From positions 38,347,268 through 38,411,267 of the forward strand of contig RSEF01000005.1 in NCBI GenBank assembly GCA_003993805.1: 64,000 nt of DNA, given 5' to 3'. The notes under the pieces were generated by a model that saw only the letters and a list, made by a program, of their open reading frames with translations, searched no databases and was not told the DNA's origin. The first letter of the stretch is position 1. Every line of letters starts with the position of its first letter. Below, piece by piece: positions 32,531 through 45,460 of the stretch. Made by a program: the position numbers and the translations under genes. This DNA comes from Himantopus leucocephalus (taxonomy: Eukaryota; Chordata; Aves; Charadriiformes; Recurvirostridae).

Positions 32531-35448
32531 TAGCTCCCTGGAGACTTCCATTTGTCAGAGAAAAATGCATCCATGTTCAATAAAAGATTCTGTCAGTCTA
32601 TTGCTGTCTGCAGCTCTTTCAGATTTATATATTCAGCTGATGATGAGCCATTCAGTGTGATGGGTGTGATGTGTCTTTCCAGTTGGACAGGATGACCACA
32701 AATGTTATTAAATTCCACCAGTCTGCTGATGGAAGACAAAATCTGTTCCCACACAATATGACTAGTACCAGCGTAGGAGATAATGCAATATTTATTTATG
32801 TACAGGAGGCCATAGATAAATTTCCCATATTGTGAGCCTTGTGGAATGCTGAACGCTCATAAATGATGTACCAACTTTATCCTGGCAGGACTGGCAGATA
32901 TAAACACGATGATGTTCCTGACTGGCTCAGTTTTACTGTCATCCAAATGGCTTAGTATATAATGTAAAAGCACGTCTGAGTCAGTGAATGCCCATTTTTG
33001 AGTGTAGCCAGATGGATTTCTACTGTGCAGGCCCTTGTTTGATGTCTAAATTTGCCTCCCACGCGCTCTCGGTATCAGCATGCTTGGAAGAAAACCTTGA
33101 TTTAAGCTGTTTATGGAGGTTCCATGCTCGTGTTCACAAATCTTCTGACGTTCAGCCAAAAGGCTGGCTTCATTCCTCACCAGGCAGAGAGAAACACACT
33201 TTTAAAGTGATTTCCTTAAAAAACCACAGACTAAGTGGGAAGTGGATTTTCTAATTGTTGGTTTCAGCTGGGGTGGTGTAGGCAGCATGGCCTTCTCTTA
33301 TTTCTTCCACTGGGTAGGTGGCTTTCTCTGGCTCTTCCCTTTGAATAGCTCATCAGGATTTTTTTAAACTGCCCATGCAACATTTTTGTTGCTAGGTATG
33401 TCCCCACCTCCCTGGCAAGAATGTTGGAGACCCTTAGAGGCAGCTGGGAGGAAGCTGAGCTGTTCTGGGATCCAGTAAGGATGTCATCAGAACAACCTGT
33501 GGCTGAGGAACTTTTGACACCTCTCAAGCTAAGGGAAATGAAATTCACAGGTGTGATTGTTAAACTCAGTATTTTTTTCCAAAATGCATTATTGAAATGT
33601 TAGTAGGATTGAAAATCCGTAACGTTGCACAGTCAGTACTTCTTGCCCTGTCCTTTTAGCCATATTTTATTTCTCCTTTATTTTTCTAGATCCCTCTGCC
33701 TTTACTTTTAACCCCATTATATTCTCTTTCTTTTTTCCTTTGCTGTGCTCAGTCAATTTGTTCCAGATCAGAACAAGAAAATGATAAGTCTTTCAAGTCC
33801 CAGCTTATCCTCCTAACCACTGGGTTTTCTTTTCTGCCTGGGCGGGATTATCTGTCCGTGCCATCACGTATTGTTCTCAATTTCTGGAAAAGCAAAAGGA
33901 AAGAGGCCCTCATCTACTCATGTTATAACACAGCTAAATGGTTATAGCAAATGGTGCGAGTCTTGTTAATATTTTGCTTGTTGAGCTTTTCATTCAGTTT
34001 CTCACTTTGCTATGTAATTTGTATGAATTGTGACCTTTTGTCCACTTTTTCCTATCTCCCTGACCTGTTCCTAGCGTATGTTTCTTTCCAGGTAGTTTCC
34101 TCATAATTTTCAAACTGTTGAATATTTTCCCCTTTAATTCAAACATTTTTTTTCCTCTTCTCCTTCTCAGGCTTTTCTCTTTCTCTTCCTTTTATTTCCT
34201 GTGTCCTGACCACTCTTTGCCAATGTATTTCATCAGCCTGGCCTTGCTTGTTATCACACGGATGCTGCAGCTCACTCTTCCTGTTCTCCAAAGTCCTTCC
34301 ATATTTAGCTTGCTGCTAAATGCCATTTTTTCATCCCCTCTGCATCCCTGACATAAGAGGATTTGGTCAGGCCCTGCAGCCTTCACCTCAAAGATAAAAA
34401 AAGGAGGGTGTGTGTGTGTGGATGGATCAAAGGTCCCATCTGAGCCTGGGGGAGGTTTGAGGAGAGCCAGTCTCTGTGGGCAGGGACCCACAAGGAGCGA
34501 TGCCAGGATTTACTGTGCTGGGTATGATCTGAGGAGCTGTATCCCCTTTCTTTAGCCCTTGCTGCCTAGGGATGCCCAAGTGTGCCAAAACAGGGCACGG
34601 GTGCTGTGGTTGAATGTAATGTGAGTACTAGTGATGTGACAAGCATCACATCTGGTCATTTTCCATTGCCCAGCCTAGAAATCCGGCCAAGACTTCGAGC
34701 CAGGGACCAACATCTATGTAGTGATGTGGTCTTTGCTGTTTGTGCTTTTTAAACAAGATAGTTTGGGTGTAGTAGCACAAATGGTCACTGTCCTTTCTGG
34801 GTAGTATCAATGTACTGATACACCCCATATTAATTTCCAGGCTTATCAGTACCCAAGGTAACATAAATATTGAAGGCACTGGAAAGGAGACTTAATATAT
34901 CTTATGTACCATGTTTTGAAGTCTGAAGCTACTCTTTTGCTTTCATTTGGTGGGAGTACGAAGCCTCAAATGGCAGCAGCTTGTCTGCAGTCTCTGCCAG
35001 AATCCTTTCCCATTACCTTAGCTGAAGGCAAATTCACGAGTCACATGAACAAAAGACGCTATATAGTAGCTATTCTCATGATGAGAGTATTCTTAAGAGA
35101 CAATATCAAGCAAGTAGATATGTTTCCAAAATGGCCACCAAATTTTGACATATAACACTGGGTGCATGAAGATTTGAATTAGAGTGTGCTCGCTGGGGAC
35201 ACCTCGCACACTGGCAACCACTTACCTATAGAAATTGAAGATTGCTTTTGCCAGTGAAAACATCTGGAGATGGAGCGATAGGGCAATATCTGAAGCCAGC
35301 GAAGAGCTTATAATGAAGCCAGAAAGAGACTTTTGTAATGAGACACAGCTATAACCTCCTGTGACCCCGGTCCATGCTATATGACTGGAACCAGGAGATA
35401 CACTCCAGTATCTTGCCAAAACTCCTCTGTAAGGCTCTGACTGAAGCT
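32531..35448. other. unique sequence, no gene seen
   Basis: T-rich and pyrimidine-rich stretches occur around 33.65-34.2 kb. No exon, RNA gene or transposon was recognised. Confidence 0.45.
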
Positions 35449-35503
35449 GCTTTGAAAGTGTGATCCTTAGCAGGANGCTTGGAAAGTGTGATCCTTAGCA
35501 GGA
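35449..35503. repeat. 27-bp direct duplication flanking a single N
   Basis: 35449-35475 and 35477-35503 differ at one position, and N lies at 35476 between them. This is the same contig-join signature as at 8558. Confidence 0.85.
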
Positions 35504-36499
35504 TTTTTTTTTTTTTTTAAAGTAGAATGAAAAATGTTCTGTCACGTTCCAGGTTACAAACTGTAGCTGGAGTAATAAAAGGTCACTTTGCCATTCAGCA
35601 TCCATTTCCTATTCCTTTGAAGTCCGGCATTTACTAGCAAGTAAACCAAGATACTTCAAAAGTTTTACAGCAGTGTGGCAAGGCAGAGACCTAAGTACAT
35701 GAGTAAAATAACTGATTATCTGGTACTGCCTTTGCTGCTAAACAAAATGGGGCCCACCCTTGTTCTCTCCGCGTCTGTGCTCTGCACACTCTTCAGAGTT
35801 GTCTCTGCCTGGCCTTCTGCAACACATCTTTTATACAAGGGTACATCTCTTTGAAGTGTGTGCAGGGGGGGAAAAAAATCCTTTTCTTGACATCTCCTTT
35901 GTTATGTGGCTTTCCTTTGCTTGGGAGGATTAGAAAATATTCATTACCTATTCCCTGTCCCCTTCCTCTCTCCCTATTTCTCTCCCCAACTTGTCATATC
36001 GTGAAAAGAGAGGAAATACCTAGAAAAAAAGATGTTTGCCATCCACAAGCAGAAGAAAGGAATACAGGAGACTGCAGTGTTTCTTAAAAGGTAATTTCTT
36101 TTGCCAAGCTGCCCTTGTAATCAGATAGGAACATCTGGAAACAAACAAGCAAACCAGCTTTCTCTGGTTATGGCCAGGAAGGAAAATGTTATTAAAATTA
36201 TCAGAGAGCCTTTTCTCAGGGATCAGTGCTTGCAAGCACTCCAATTTTATGCCATGATGCGAGGCCAGCCCTGCGCTGGGGACGATGCGACCTTTCAGCT
36301 GCAGGGGGCAATCCAGCACAACCCAAGCTGGTTTGTCAGCCCTTGAAATAATCCAACTATTTCTGACAACAAAGGCCAAAATTGTGCTCACGGTTTGGGG
36401 ACTGCAAGGCTGCATTCTAGCGCAGGGATCAGTCTCCTTTGTGCTGTGATTACGTATTGTGTGAAAAACCCTTCATCAGCCACTGCCGTGTGTCCACTG
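35504..36499. other. unique sequence, no gene seen
   Basis: A T run follows the duplication at 35506-35518. No exon is supported. The frames on both strands at 36020-36415 overlap and look like chance. Confidence 0.45.
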
Positions 36500-37692
36500 G
36501 ATGCAACGGAGTTGCACGTTTTCTCGCCAGCAGGTTGGTTTATTGGGGTGAAGAACTTGTGCCAGCCCTGAAGTGCTGCTCTAGTGACCGGCTGTCCTGC
36601 CGGGCTCCCTGCGGCTGCTCCCGTGCCCTGCCATCAGCAGTAGGTGCTAGCGAAAAAAAGAAGGCTTGGGAATCTGGTGTGTTGTTTCCTCCTTTAAATG
36701 TGAGTCCGAGCACAGCCAAAATGGAAGGTATTTGGAAAACAAACTTATAGTAAGCATGACTGCTGGAAACAGTCACTTTGGGTGCCAAAAAGCGGTCGAA
36801 GCCTGTGGGTACGGTGGGACACTGGTGCAGGGGCAGCGGCGTGGGAGCTGGTGAGGAGGGGAAGGTAGGGAGCGGGGCTCTGGCAGCATTTGCTTTCTCC
36901 ATTTAGCCCCTGATACACTTGGTACAAGACAGTAGAGAAGTATCTTCACCTGCTCCGGGTTTGCCATGTGATGATTTAGTGGTGCCCAGGGACAAAGCGG
37001 CTCCCTCAGAGGCAGGGCAGCCATCCCGTTGCTCTCTGGAGCTGGGCGAGGAAATTACGGCAGGCTTGTTAAGAGCCTTCTGAATGTGGTTCATTATCTG
37101 CATAAGGACCGCAGGCAGCCCTCTCCTGAGCTGCTGCCCACCTGCTGCCTCCTGCTCTGGGCCACCCCGCCTCTGATACCCAATGGTCCCATTCTGGCTG
37201 TCAGAGCATGGCTTTTGTCGCAGGCTTTGCCACCAGTGCTGGGTTAAGGCGTCGTGCCGTGCCGTGCCATGTGGGCTCTGCCAGCGGCAGAGCATGGTGG
37301 CCGCCCTGCTGCTTCGTCTCCCCCANGCGTGGTGGCCACCCTGCTGCTTCATCTCCCCCGCCTGAGGCCCGGTGCATCTGGTTAGTGGGTTCGGTGCTCA
37401 GCAGGACACACAGGGAAGTCCGAAGCAGCTCAGGGAGGGAGAGGATGCTAACAGGGTGACCTTGGACACGGGGGTGGGAAGCGTAGTGCTGGCCATGAGC
37501 TGATGGATAAGCCGCAGGTTAGTGTTCGTAGAGTAAAGGCACTTGAAGAGGGTCACACCAGCCTGTTGGCTCTGGCTTCTCTGCCTCCATGGTGTGAGCC
37601 ATCCTCGGCGGCGCTGCCAAGAGCCTGGCTGGGCTTGGGTCCTGAGCCGGGGACCACCAGGGTCGGCCACGCTTGCCTGCAGCTGGCCTGTG
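36500..37692. other. GC-richer segment, no gene confirmed
   Basis: G+C is visibly higher than in the surroundings, with long overlapping open frames on both strands. That is expected when stop codons are rare. No frame shows splice context, a start with good context, or a recognisable domain. A small GTGCC repeat occurs at 37253-37268. CpG density appears modest, so I do not call a CpG island. Confidence 0.4.
37292..37360. repeat. 34-bp direct duplication flanking a single N
   Basis: 37292-37325 and 37327-37360 are similar with about four differences, all transitions, and N lies at 37326. The position of the N suggests an assembly join, but the divergence leaves a real tandem repeat possible. 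Confidence 0.8.
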
Positions 37693-37792
37693 NNNNNNNN
37701 NNNNNNNNNNNNNNNNNNNNNNNNNNNNNNNNNNNNNNNNNNNNNNNNNNNNNNNNNNNNNNNNNNNNNNNNNNNNNNNNNNNNNNNNNNNN
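37693..37792. other. assembly gap, exactly 100 N
   Basis: A placeholder of exactly 100 ambiguous bases, at the end of the GC-richer segment. The true missing length is unknown, so an exon or promoter could be missing here. Confidence 0.98.
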
Positions 37793-38504
37793 GTCAAACA
37801 AAGAGAAAAGATTGATCAAAGCTTGTCCTATGGTCACGGCACGTATAAAGTATCTCCAACGTAGATTTTCTGGCATCTAATAATACAGTTTCGCTCCCAC
37901 TCTAAACTTGTTTTCACAGAAGCAGTACACTCGTGTCAGATTTGGTTAAAACTGGACAACACATGCGACAACACGGCAGGAGGCAGAACTGGTAGATACA
38001 GACAGCACAGTCACATCAACCACATCACCTCAGAAAGCTGGATTAAAAATTAATAACTGATGTTCTTCTTAAGACCCTTAACATGCAGTACAACCCAAAA
38101 TATTAGCAAAGATTACATCTAATGTTCAAGGAAGTAGGAGGCTAGTAGATTTTTGTCTGGTTATTTGCAATAATCGAGCAATGTAGAAAAGTTAAGATTT
38201 GTGGAGCTTCTTACAGTGAAGAAACACTGTTTTATTTATTTTTAAATATGAGGAAATGGATTTATTTTTTTCTGGTGTGTGTGGAGGAAAAAAAAAAAGA
38301 CAGTTAGAACCCGAGTAACCTTACGTTTCCTATCGGCTTGTTTGTAACATCCATAGGCAAGCCCAGTTGCACTGACAAAATTTGTGAGGAGCCCACTGCT
38401 CTCATTTAAACTTTTCTCAAGTCTTTGGCAGCACCTATAAAGGAGAAAGGATTAAATTTAGTTTCGGTAACGAGACATTGATGTTACTGTAAGCCTTCCA
38501 ACTT
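37793..38504. other. unique sequence, no gene seen
   Basis: AT-rich, without recognised repeats or coding frames. Confidence 0.45.
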
Positions 38505-38538
38505 AAAAAGAAAGAAAAAGAAAAGAAAAAGAAAAAAG
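38505..38538. repeat. A/G-rich simple repeat
   Basis: An irregular run of AAAAAG and AAAG units on the plus strand. Length is likely to vary between individuals. Confidence 0.85.
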
Positions 38539-38914
38539 ACTTTTAGAAAGGTTCTGTAATTCCAAACTCCTTGTGTTGGGAAGTGTTTGGGACACCTCAC
38601 CCAACTAAGTCTTTTCCTCACCCACCATCAATGAGTGGCTCCTGTCTCCTCCCAGGACTGAGTCCCTGGCGTGGAGGGAGGCCGGGGGTGCCCTCGCCTC
38701 CCCTTGCCACCCCCCACCCCTGCTCCATCCTGGGAGGTGCTGCTCACCCCTCGGCATGATTCTGCTGTGCTCCTCTTGGGAAGCAGTCACTTCACTTCCG
38801 GTGGTGGTTCTGCTTCAGGTTTTATAAATTACTCCCCTCCCTGCACAGGGCTGGCAAAGTGGAGCTTTTTGTTTGTATAGCTGCTCAAGATACAATTTTA
38901 TTATTAATCACATC

Positions 38915-38972
38915 AAGGGAGGCTCAGAGGTTTTTAGGGCTAGAAGAGACCATTACTGTAATCTAGTTTGGA
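38915..38972 (-). mobile_element. possible old CR1 3'-end remnant
   Basis: TTTTTAGGGCTAGAAGAGAC then TGTAATCTAGTTTGG is a diverged form of the reverse-oriented CR1 end (GG-TGGAAGGGACC ... ATCATCTAGTC). It is too short for a firm call. Confidence 0.45.
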
Positions 38973-40144
38973 AAATTTCTTCCACAGTGTTTTTGGGTTT
39001 TGTCAAAAAGAAAAATGGTATTTGTTTTCCTTTGCCCTTAGGCCTTAAGGTGTAATTTAACTTTTTCATAGACCAAACAGAATCATAGAATAATCATTAT
39101 CATAGCATTTTAAAAAAAGTTTTTTCATTTCCTGTATAAGTTTCTGAAAATTATTTTTGCATATTGAAATAAAAATCGACCCTGTTTTTAAACGGGGGAC
39201 ACCCGCCCACAACCCCCCGGTCTAGTAAAAATGCAGACAAACTCTTTAACTGTGATGCCATAGGAAAGTTCAAGGATGGGGGCATGGACACAGCACAGCA
39301 GGATCTGCCCAGTGAAGTTCAGGAGAGTTTTATCTGTATCTGAATAACAAGCTGAAATGGGTCATAGAGGAATTCTGCTCACATTTCTGACAGCAGCAAA
39401 ACTTTCAGCTATTCTTGATGTTCAACTCTGAGGACTTGCTTAATATTCAACACTGGTTTCATCATCAAAGAAATTGAGGCAAAATTAAAAATTCTTTTCC
39501 TGGGTCTGTTATTTTCACAGCTTCTACTTCCTTTCAATTTTGATACTGCCATCCATTTTGATAAAAGAAAATGATGTGTGAGGAACAAGGCAGGCAGGAA
39601 GGAGACAGAACGAGAAGTGCTGTTCAGCGCTGACTTCACCTTTGCAGAAGTTTATAATAAGGTGTCTACAGATCACTCCCGGCTGAAAGCTCTCACAAAT
39701 AACACCTCTGCTCATGGAAAGTGAATTAAACCAGTCCTGCCACACACGGCAGGTGGTGGGCACGACGACGACCCACTCTGATCTCTGAGCAGTTGGTCTC
39801 TCTTGTCTAGTGCTGCACGATTTCTTTCTACACTTTTTGGTTGAGCACATATCAATTCTGTGTTGTTTTTGTGTGTGTTTGTCTTATCTCCCCGCTCCCT
39901 GAAAGCTTTTTGTTGGAAGGAAAGGCTTCCAAAAGCTGTTAGACTGATTGATCTGGATTGACTCCTGGGGCTGACTCTTAGGATCCAGAAGAAAGCTCTT
40001 TTCAAGGAGCCGGGTTCACAAAAGCATCCTCTCTGCCATTTGTTCCCCAAATGAATGGGTGAAGGAGGAGCCCGGCCCATGTGGGCACCTTGAAGGGCAG
40101 TGTGAAGGTGGTCTAGGGCTTTGGAGGGACCCACTGAAGCTCTG
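38973..40144. other. unique sequence, no gene seen
   Basis: The overlapping frames at 39524-40134 on the minus strand lack splice sites or protein-like composition. Nothing else is recognised. Confidence 0.45.
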
Positions 40145-40225
40145 AATTTGAGTCAGCCCTGGCTATGTCACTGATTCCCAGTGCGACCTTGAGCGAGTCA
40201 CTCGGTCTGTTCCCACGTGCAGTGG
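40145..40225 (+). mobile_element. MIR-like SINE fragment
   Basis: GTGCGACCTTGAGCGAGTCA followed by a pyrimidine-rich TCTGTTCCC stretch corresponds to the MIR segment GTGTGACCTTGGGCAAGTCA. Short and diverged. Confidence 0.5.
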
Positions 40226-42329
40226 TCAGGAGCTGCACAAAGGATGTAATGCAACTCTAACTTACGCTCTGAGACTGCATTTGCACTGCTGTCATAGGGG
40301 AAGCACCTCTGTGGCAGTGACCCGGCCAGTGCAAACCCTGGTAGCAACCCAGCTTCAGTGCGACGGTGCTCCATGTGTGTGGATTTCCCTTGTGGGACAA
40401 GCAGTGTAGTGGTGATGGCCGCATAGGCGTAGCCATTGGAAGAGAATGAAAACAGGAGGTTTTCTGTGATGAAAGGAAAATTGAATGAATTCCTGCCAGT
40501 GCTGTAGACTTCAGTAGGCTGTTAAGTACAAAAATCAATGTTAATGTAACATTACAGCCGAGCTTTTAAACCTGCTAGTTAACCTGTGGAGCTCAGCCTG
40601 TAATCTCTCAACCCCTTTTTGAACTGTACATAGGCGGGTATCTAAAACATTACTTACACAGAAAAATGGTGAGGTACTTTGCTTTTTCATAACTCCAAAA
40701 GAGTTTTGCAAAACACGGAGTAAAATTTGCCTCAGAACAAATTAAATATATGGGAAATGTCACTTTAGAGACTGAAATTTTCAAAAAGTTCCCGCATGTT
40801 TTCCAGAATACAGAAAGAAAGCCAACACTCGTCTTTAAGCGTTCATTTGCACACTAGTATTTTTCAAACCCCCTCCAGCAGAAGAAGGTAGATCTCTGAA
40901 TGTAGCTTTGCACGAGACGCTGTTCAGATTAAGAATGTCCTTCTGTGGTCATACGCTAATCGTTACGATGGGATGCCCGTCCCTGCCAGACCTCAAGGCA
41001 TCACTGCGTTTGCTGGTGGTGTTGTTGGAGTCACTCTTGTTGCTGGCAGTTAAAAGTTCGTCTTGTAATTGTAATGTGTATTTATACTCCATATGGCTAT
41101 CAGCAGTTTTTCAAATACTGTTCTTTACATGGTGCCACTCTTTGCATAAGAAAAAATGCTTTAATTTATCTAGTCTCCGGGGGGATGGCAAACAAAACCT
41201 GTAGCCTGATTGTTTTTCCTGTCATTATCTATTTTTCTGAGAACTTCTTGTGTGTCACTTTGCCGGTATAACCTGATAATTTATTGCAATTAATAGACAT
41301 GAATTTACTAGCAACAGAACATAGGGGGCATTTGCTGTTCTAGTGACCCTTGTCTTCTCTTTCCCTAATAGCTCATGCGACTCATATGGTCCCAGCTGAA
41401 GCTTTGGATCCTCTAAGACTGCAGAGGAGATAAAGGACTGTGTAGCAGCCCAGAAGGGTGTGCTACATCCCCTTTTATGTGATCCATCGTGGGGATGGGC
41501 CCAGATGCATTTGCCTGTGGCTAAAAAAAGGAAATATTTTTAAAGCTGTGTAGACATTATCATAGCTCATATGTACGGAAGGGTCAAGCTAAGGTTGTCA
41601 TGGGGATTGTGTTTGAAATCCTGGTGGCACTGAAGTCTGCGAGAGCTTTGACAGCCCCATTAATTGAGTTTCTGTGGTTGGTAAGCCTTCTCTCCTAGTG
41701 TTATTTTTAGTGGCGCACAGAGAAATCTGAATGCAGTGGAGTTCCCAGAAAGGGGCTGAAATGTCAGTGCCCCCGTGCCATTCACACGGGCTGCGAAGGG
41801 GTGGGCAGAGAGGGTGAGGAGGGCAGGTCCTCCGTCCTAACTCTTTGCTGGCATGGGCTGGGAGGCTGCTGGTGTCACTCCGACCTGTGCGGTGCCGTTG
41901 GGGAAGGTGCTGTGTGGGAGCTGGAAGCCCAGGTTGGAGGTCGCGGTCCCCTTCCTCCCCTCACTGGGATGTGTGGGGATGCTGAGCCCTGGGGGGTGGA
42001 ACTGGTCTTTCCTGCCCCAATGGCTCTGTTTGGGGTGCCATGGTTTGGACTTTGGCATATGGACAGGTTGTGCAGCCCTCAGGTTTAAGGACTGGGTTAA
42101 CTGGCCGGGTACCCAAGGGGAGGCTCCAGCTCTGAAGGGGATGCTGTACCGTGGCTTCCTGTTTCTTTCTTCCTTGAATTTAAACTCCTTAAAAACAAAT
42201 CCCTTCGCTCCCCAAATAAGCTCTTTACTTCTGCCTTTCAACCCTAAATAGCTTAGCATATAAGTAGCTTCTTTTGGAAAAAAAAGTCGATGCTGTCTGT
42301 GTTTCTGTGATCAGATGCTCAGAGTGAAT
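40226..42329. other. unique sequence, no gene seen
   Basis: The 41.78-42.12 kb part is GC-richer and has long frames on both strands, which I read as chance. No recognised element. Confidence 0.45.
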
Positions 42330-42465
42330 CTCAGTCTAATCCTAGTTTTGAAATTGATTCAGCTCAATGACCTTGGGCAAGTTACTTAACCTCTCGGTGC
42401 CCAAGTTTTTCCATTTGTAAAACAGAGAACTGAATACCCTTGTGAGCTGGGTAAATATGTCCTGA
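42330..42465 (+). mobile_element. MIR SINE
   Basis: TGACCTTGGGCAAGTTACTT, then AACCTCTCGGTGCCCAAGTT and CCATTTGTAAAAC match the central MIR sequence in the right order and spacing. MIRs are ancient tRNA-derived SINEs shared by amniotes, so this copy predates birds. Confidence 0.78.
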
Positions 42466-45224
42466 AGCTTAATTCAGATATGCCTGTTTTTAGAGGGCTT
42501 TGAGCTTTGTGGTTGGAAGCATGATGGAAGAGCAAAGCATGCTTCTTGGTAGGGAGCTTCATCTCCTGGCCTCATGTGTGGGTCTGGTGCACACCCCAGC
42601 CCAAGCAGAGCCTTCCCATAGCCATTAAACTGAACACCAACAGGAGATTTGTACTTGCTAGGAATGGCTCTGGAGTGGAGATCCCACCGCTGCTTGGAGA
42701 TGCAGTGGAGCAGACTCACGTTGCCCCAGCTAGGCGTTATGCTAAGGAGGAACAACGGATGAGGAGATGTCAGCTGTACTTGACCCTCCTGATTTCCAGC
42801 CCTATTTGGTTTGAAAGACGACATGTGCAGGCTGGAGGAATTCTGGAAGCAAAGTGGAAGTGTTGGCATGCCCGTTTGCATACTAATACACCCCGAATGC
42901 CATTATTTTTCCAGCTTCCACAGCTGTGTTATGACTGTACTAGAGCTGAATTCTAACAACCAGCCAAAAGGTTTGTTTGCATGTATATGTGCACCGAGGT
43001 TTTGCAAGCAAAACTGGAAAGCTTTCTAGTTGTCGCAGTTGTTGTGTTGTGGTTTGGTTTGTTTTTTTTTTTAAACTCAGCACACTTTTGTGCTTACATT
43101 AAAAATTATGGATCAGCTGTATTTTAACAAATGTCTGTTCCTTGAATTTATGCAGTTGATGGCCTCAGAGCTCGGTTTGAAAGGTTTCCCCCTCTGTATT
43201 GCAACTGGGATTTCTTCCATGGATTTCTTTTTTTTTTTTTTTTTAATANAGTGTTTTATCTTTGTATCTTTGTCTTGTATAAAAGATAAAAATCTATAGT
43301 AATTCTTTCCTATGGAGACTGCTCTATTTTTCCCGTAAAACACTCTTGCAAATAAGTCTGCAGATCTTTCAACACAATGCCTGAAGCATCACACATGATA
43401 AATCCTTCCCTAGTCTCAGCTTTCTGTAACCTTCCCCATTCCTCACAATGACACACACTTTCTCTCATTCATCTTTTATTACAATTCAATATTGTGCTTG
43501 AATATAATTAGTTTGTATGCAGTGTTCCCTCCCCACCCCCCCTTTGTGTTGTTTTTTTTTTTTTNTTGTTCCCATGCACATTTCATCTGGAAATTGACTT
43601 CAGTGTTATAGGTTCCAATATATTTACACAACAGGTAGGGAAAGGTATTGGGAAAAGAAGAAATATTTTTAACATCGTAAACCTCTAGCAAAAATATGTA
43701 TGTAATAGAATCTGGTACTGTGGTATTACACACATTACAACTGTCACTGTGACTTACAGCCTTAGTTTAGCTGAAAGAAAATCTATAACCCTAGAAATGC
43801 AACAATGTCCGAGTCACAGTTCAGAGTAATAAATGTTTTTCACACAATACTGTAATCCATATTTCCAAAGCTGATACAACAAAGGCATTTCTACTAGAAA
43901 TCTTTCAATTTCATGGGCGGAGGCTCAGAGAGGGAGAGAGAATGGTTAGGAGAAAGGGTAAGCAATAAAATGGCTGTGTTCAGAAATATTAGCCCTTTGG
44001 CTAGTGCCTTTGGTTGATCGTTCTTGCCCCTGAATTACATCTTAATAAAGTATCATCTGGTTTTTGATACCAGTACGAAAAATCAACTTTTAAAGTCCGT
44101 GCTCTCGTTTGGGGGTGGTGTGGGTATCGTGTTGCAGATAGCTTGGCGTTCCCCACATCAGGGACATCCTATGTGTTGCACACCAGTCCCTCTGGGGCAG
44201 ATGTTGGTGTTCAGGCGAGGTGAGGTGTACTTTAGGGATGAAATGGGCTGTTTTGTCTGGTCAGGGCCCTTGAACGTGCTCCTCCATGTGTCGGTGCTGG
44301 GAGCTGCCAGCCACTGTGCCTCTTTGAGGTCCCAGCATGCAGCCTCCCCGTGGATCCGCTGCTGATCCCTTCGCCTCCGTGGTGGGATGAACGGGTGCGG
44401 TCAAATTCTTGACTTGGGAACCTGAACTGGGAAAGCTTCTCCCAGATGTTCATTTCTGATTCACTTCAGTTACATTTTCACCAGGAACGGTGTTCTCAGG
44501 CCAAAGGCAGTGAGAATCCCGGGGTGTCCTCGTGTCCCTGGCTTTGGTTTGACTTTGTGTACGGGGAGAGGACTTGACCATGTGCCAGAGCGGTGAGGCT
44601 ATCCTGGCAGGCCTTCCTGCCGGTGACAGCAAACAAATATATCACACAACATATTTCCTTTCTCAGAAGGGTATAGTTTGAGTAGCTAAGTAGCTTGTGT
44701 TTTGGGCTCCCAAGACCTTCATTTGTCTCTGCCTTCAAACTTCCTGGCAAGCTTGCTCATGTCTATTAATTTTCTAAAATCCATGAAAGCAAAAAAAGAG
44801 CAAATTGCATTAAAGTAATCTGTAATCATTTGAGTTACAGTATGAGTGAAATACTCTCATAGCTGAGCAGTTAAAATGGAAATGCAGTGTTGAGAAGCTA
44901 TATGTGCCGTAGTTTATTGCCCACTCTACACGTTGCAGAGTATCAGGTTCGTTCCAGTCAAGGTTAGTCAGACGTTTGTGTTTGGTTTTATGTTTCAAAA
45001 AAAAAAAAAAGGGAAAAAAGAAGAAAAAAACCGAAAGGAAAATGGAGACACTAGTAATAGGAAAAACATGTGCCTTATTAGGCCCTTCGTTTGTTTCTTT
45101 TCTTTCCCGGTGGGGCTGAGCAGATACGCCAGCACTCAGAACTGCTGAGCCGGGTGCGTTTCCCAGCAAGCGTGCAGGTGGCATGGAAAGGCCGGTAGGT
45201 TGGTCTGTGCTGAAGAACAAAGCT
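42466..45224. other. unique sequence with single-N scars and an A-rich tract
   Basis: Single Ns at 43249 and 43565 lie next to T runs. An A-rich tract spans about 44997-45040. No exon was recognised; the overlapping frames on both strands at 42474-42956 and 44232-44453 are not supported by splice context. Confidence 0.45.
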
Positions 45225-45460
45225 TTTAATCAGAAATGCAGAAGCTCAGCATATCTAGTTGTGTTATCATCTTGAAGCATTGCAAGCGCTTGGTATATAT
45301 AGCACTAACATTGCCCCTACTATGCTGAGACATCATGCTTGCTTTAATGCAGAGTACTAAAAATTTCAACTTCACATAAATTAGCTTTATTAGCTACTTT
45401 ACTTAGTCATCATTCCTATTACTGCTTCATTAGATATCTGATTCATAATCATTGACTTAT
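45225..45460. promoter_or_regulatory. candidate conserved non-coding element
   Basis: A repeat-free AT-rich block with TTTTAATCAG near 45224, TAGCTTTATTAGC near 45383 and GATTCATAATCATTGAC near 45440. Weak evidence, by composition only. Confidence 0.18.

Noticed and set aside
36903..37352. Minus-strand frame of 149 codons in GC-rich DNA
   Set aside because: It crosses the single N at 37326 inside a suspected false duplication, and stops are rare in GC-rich DNA. No protein-like motif.
42474..42956. Frames of about 135 codons on both strands
   Set aside because: They overlap on opposite strands and neither has a known motif.
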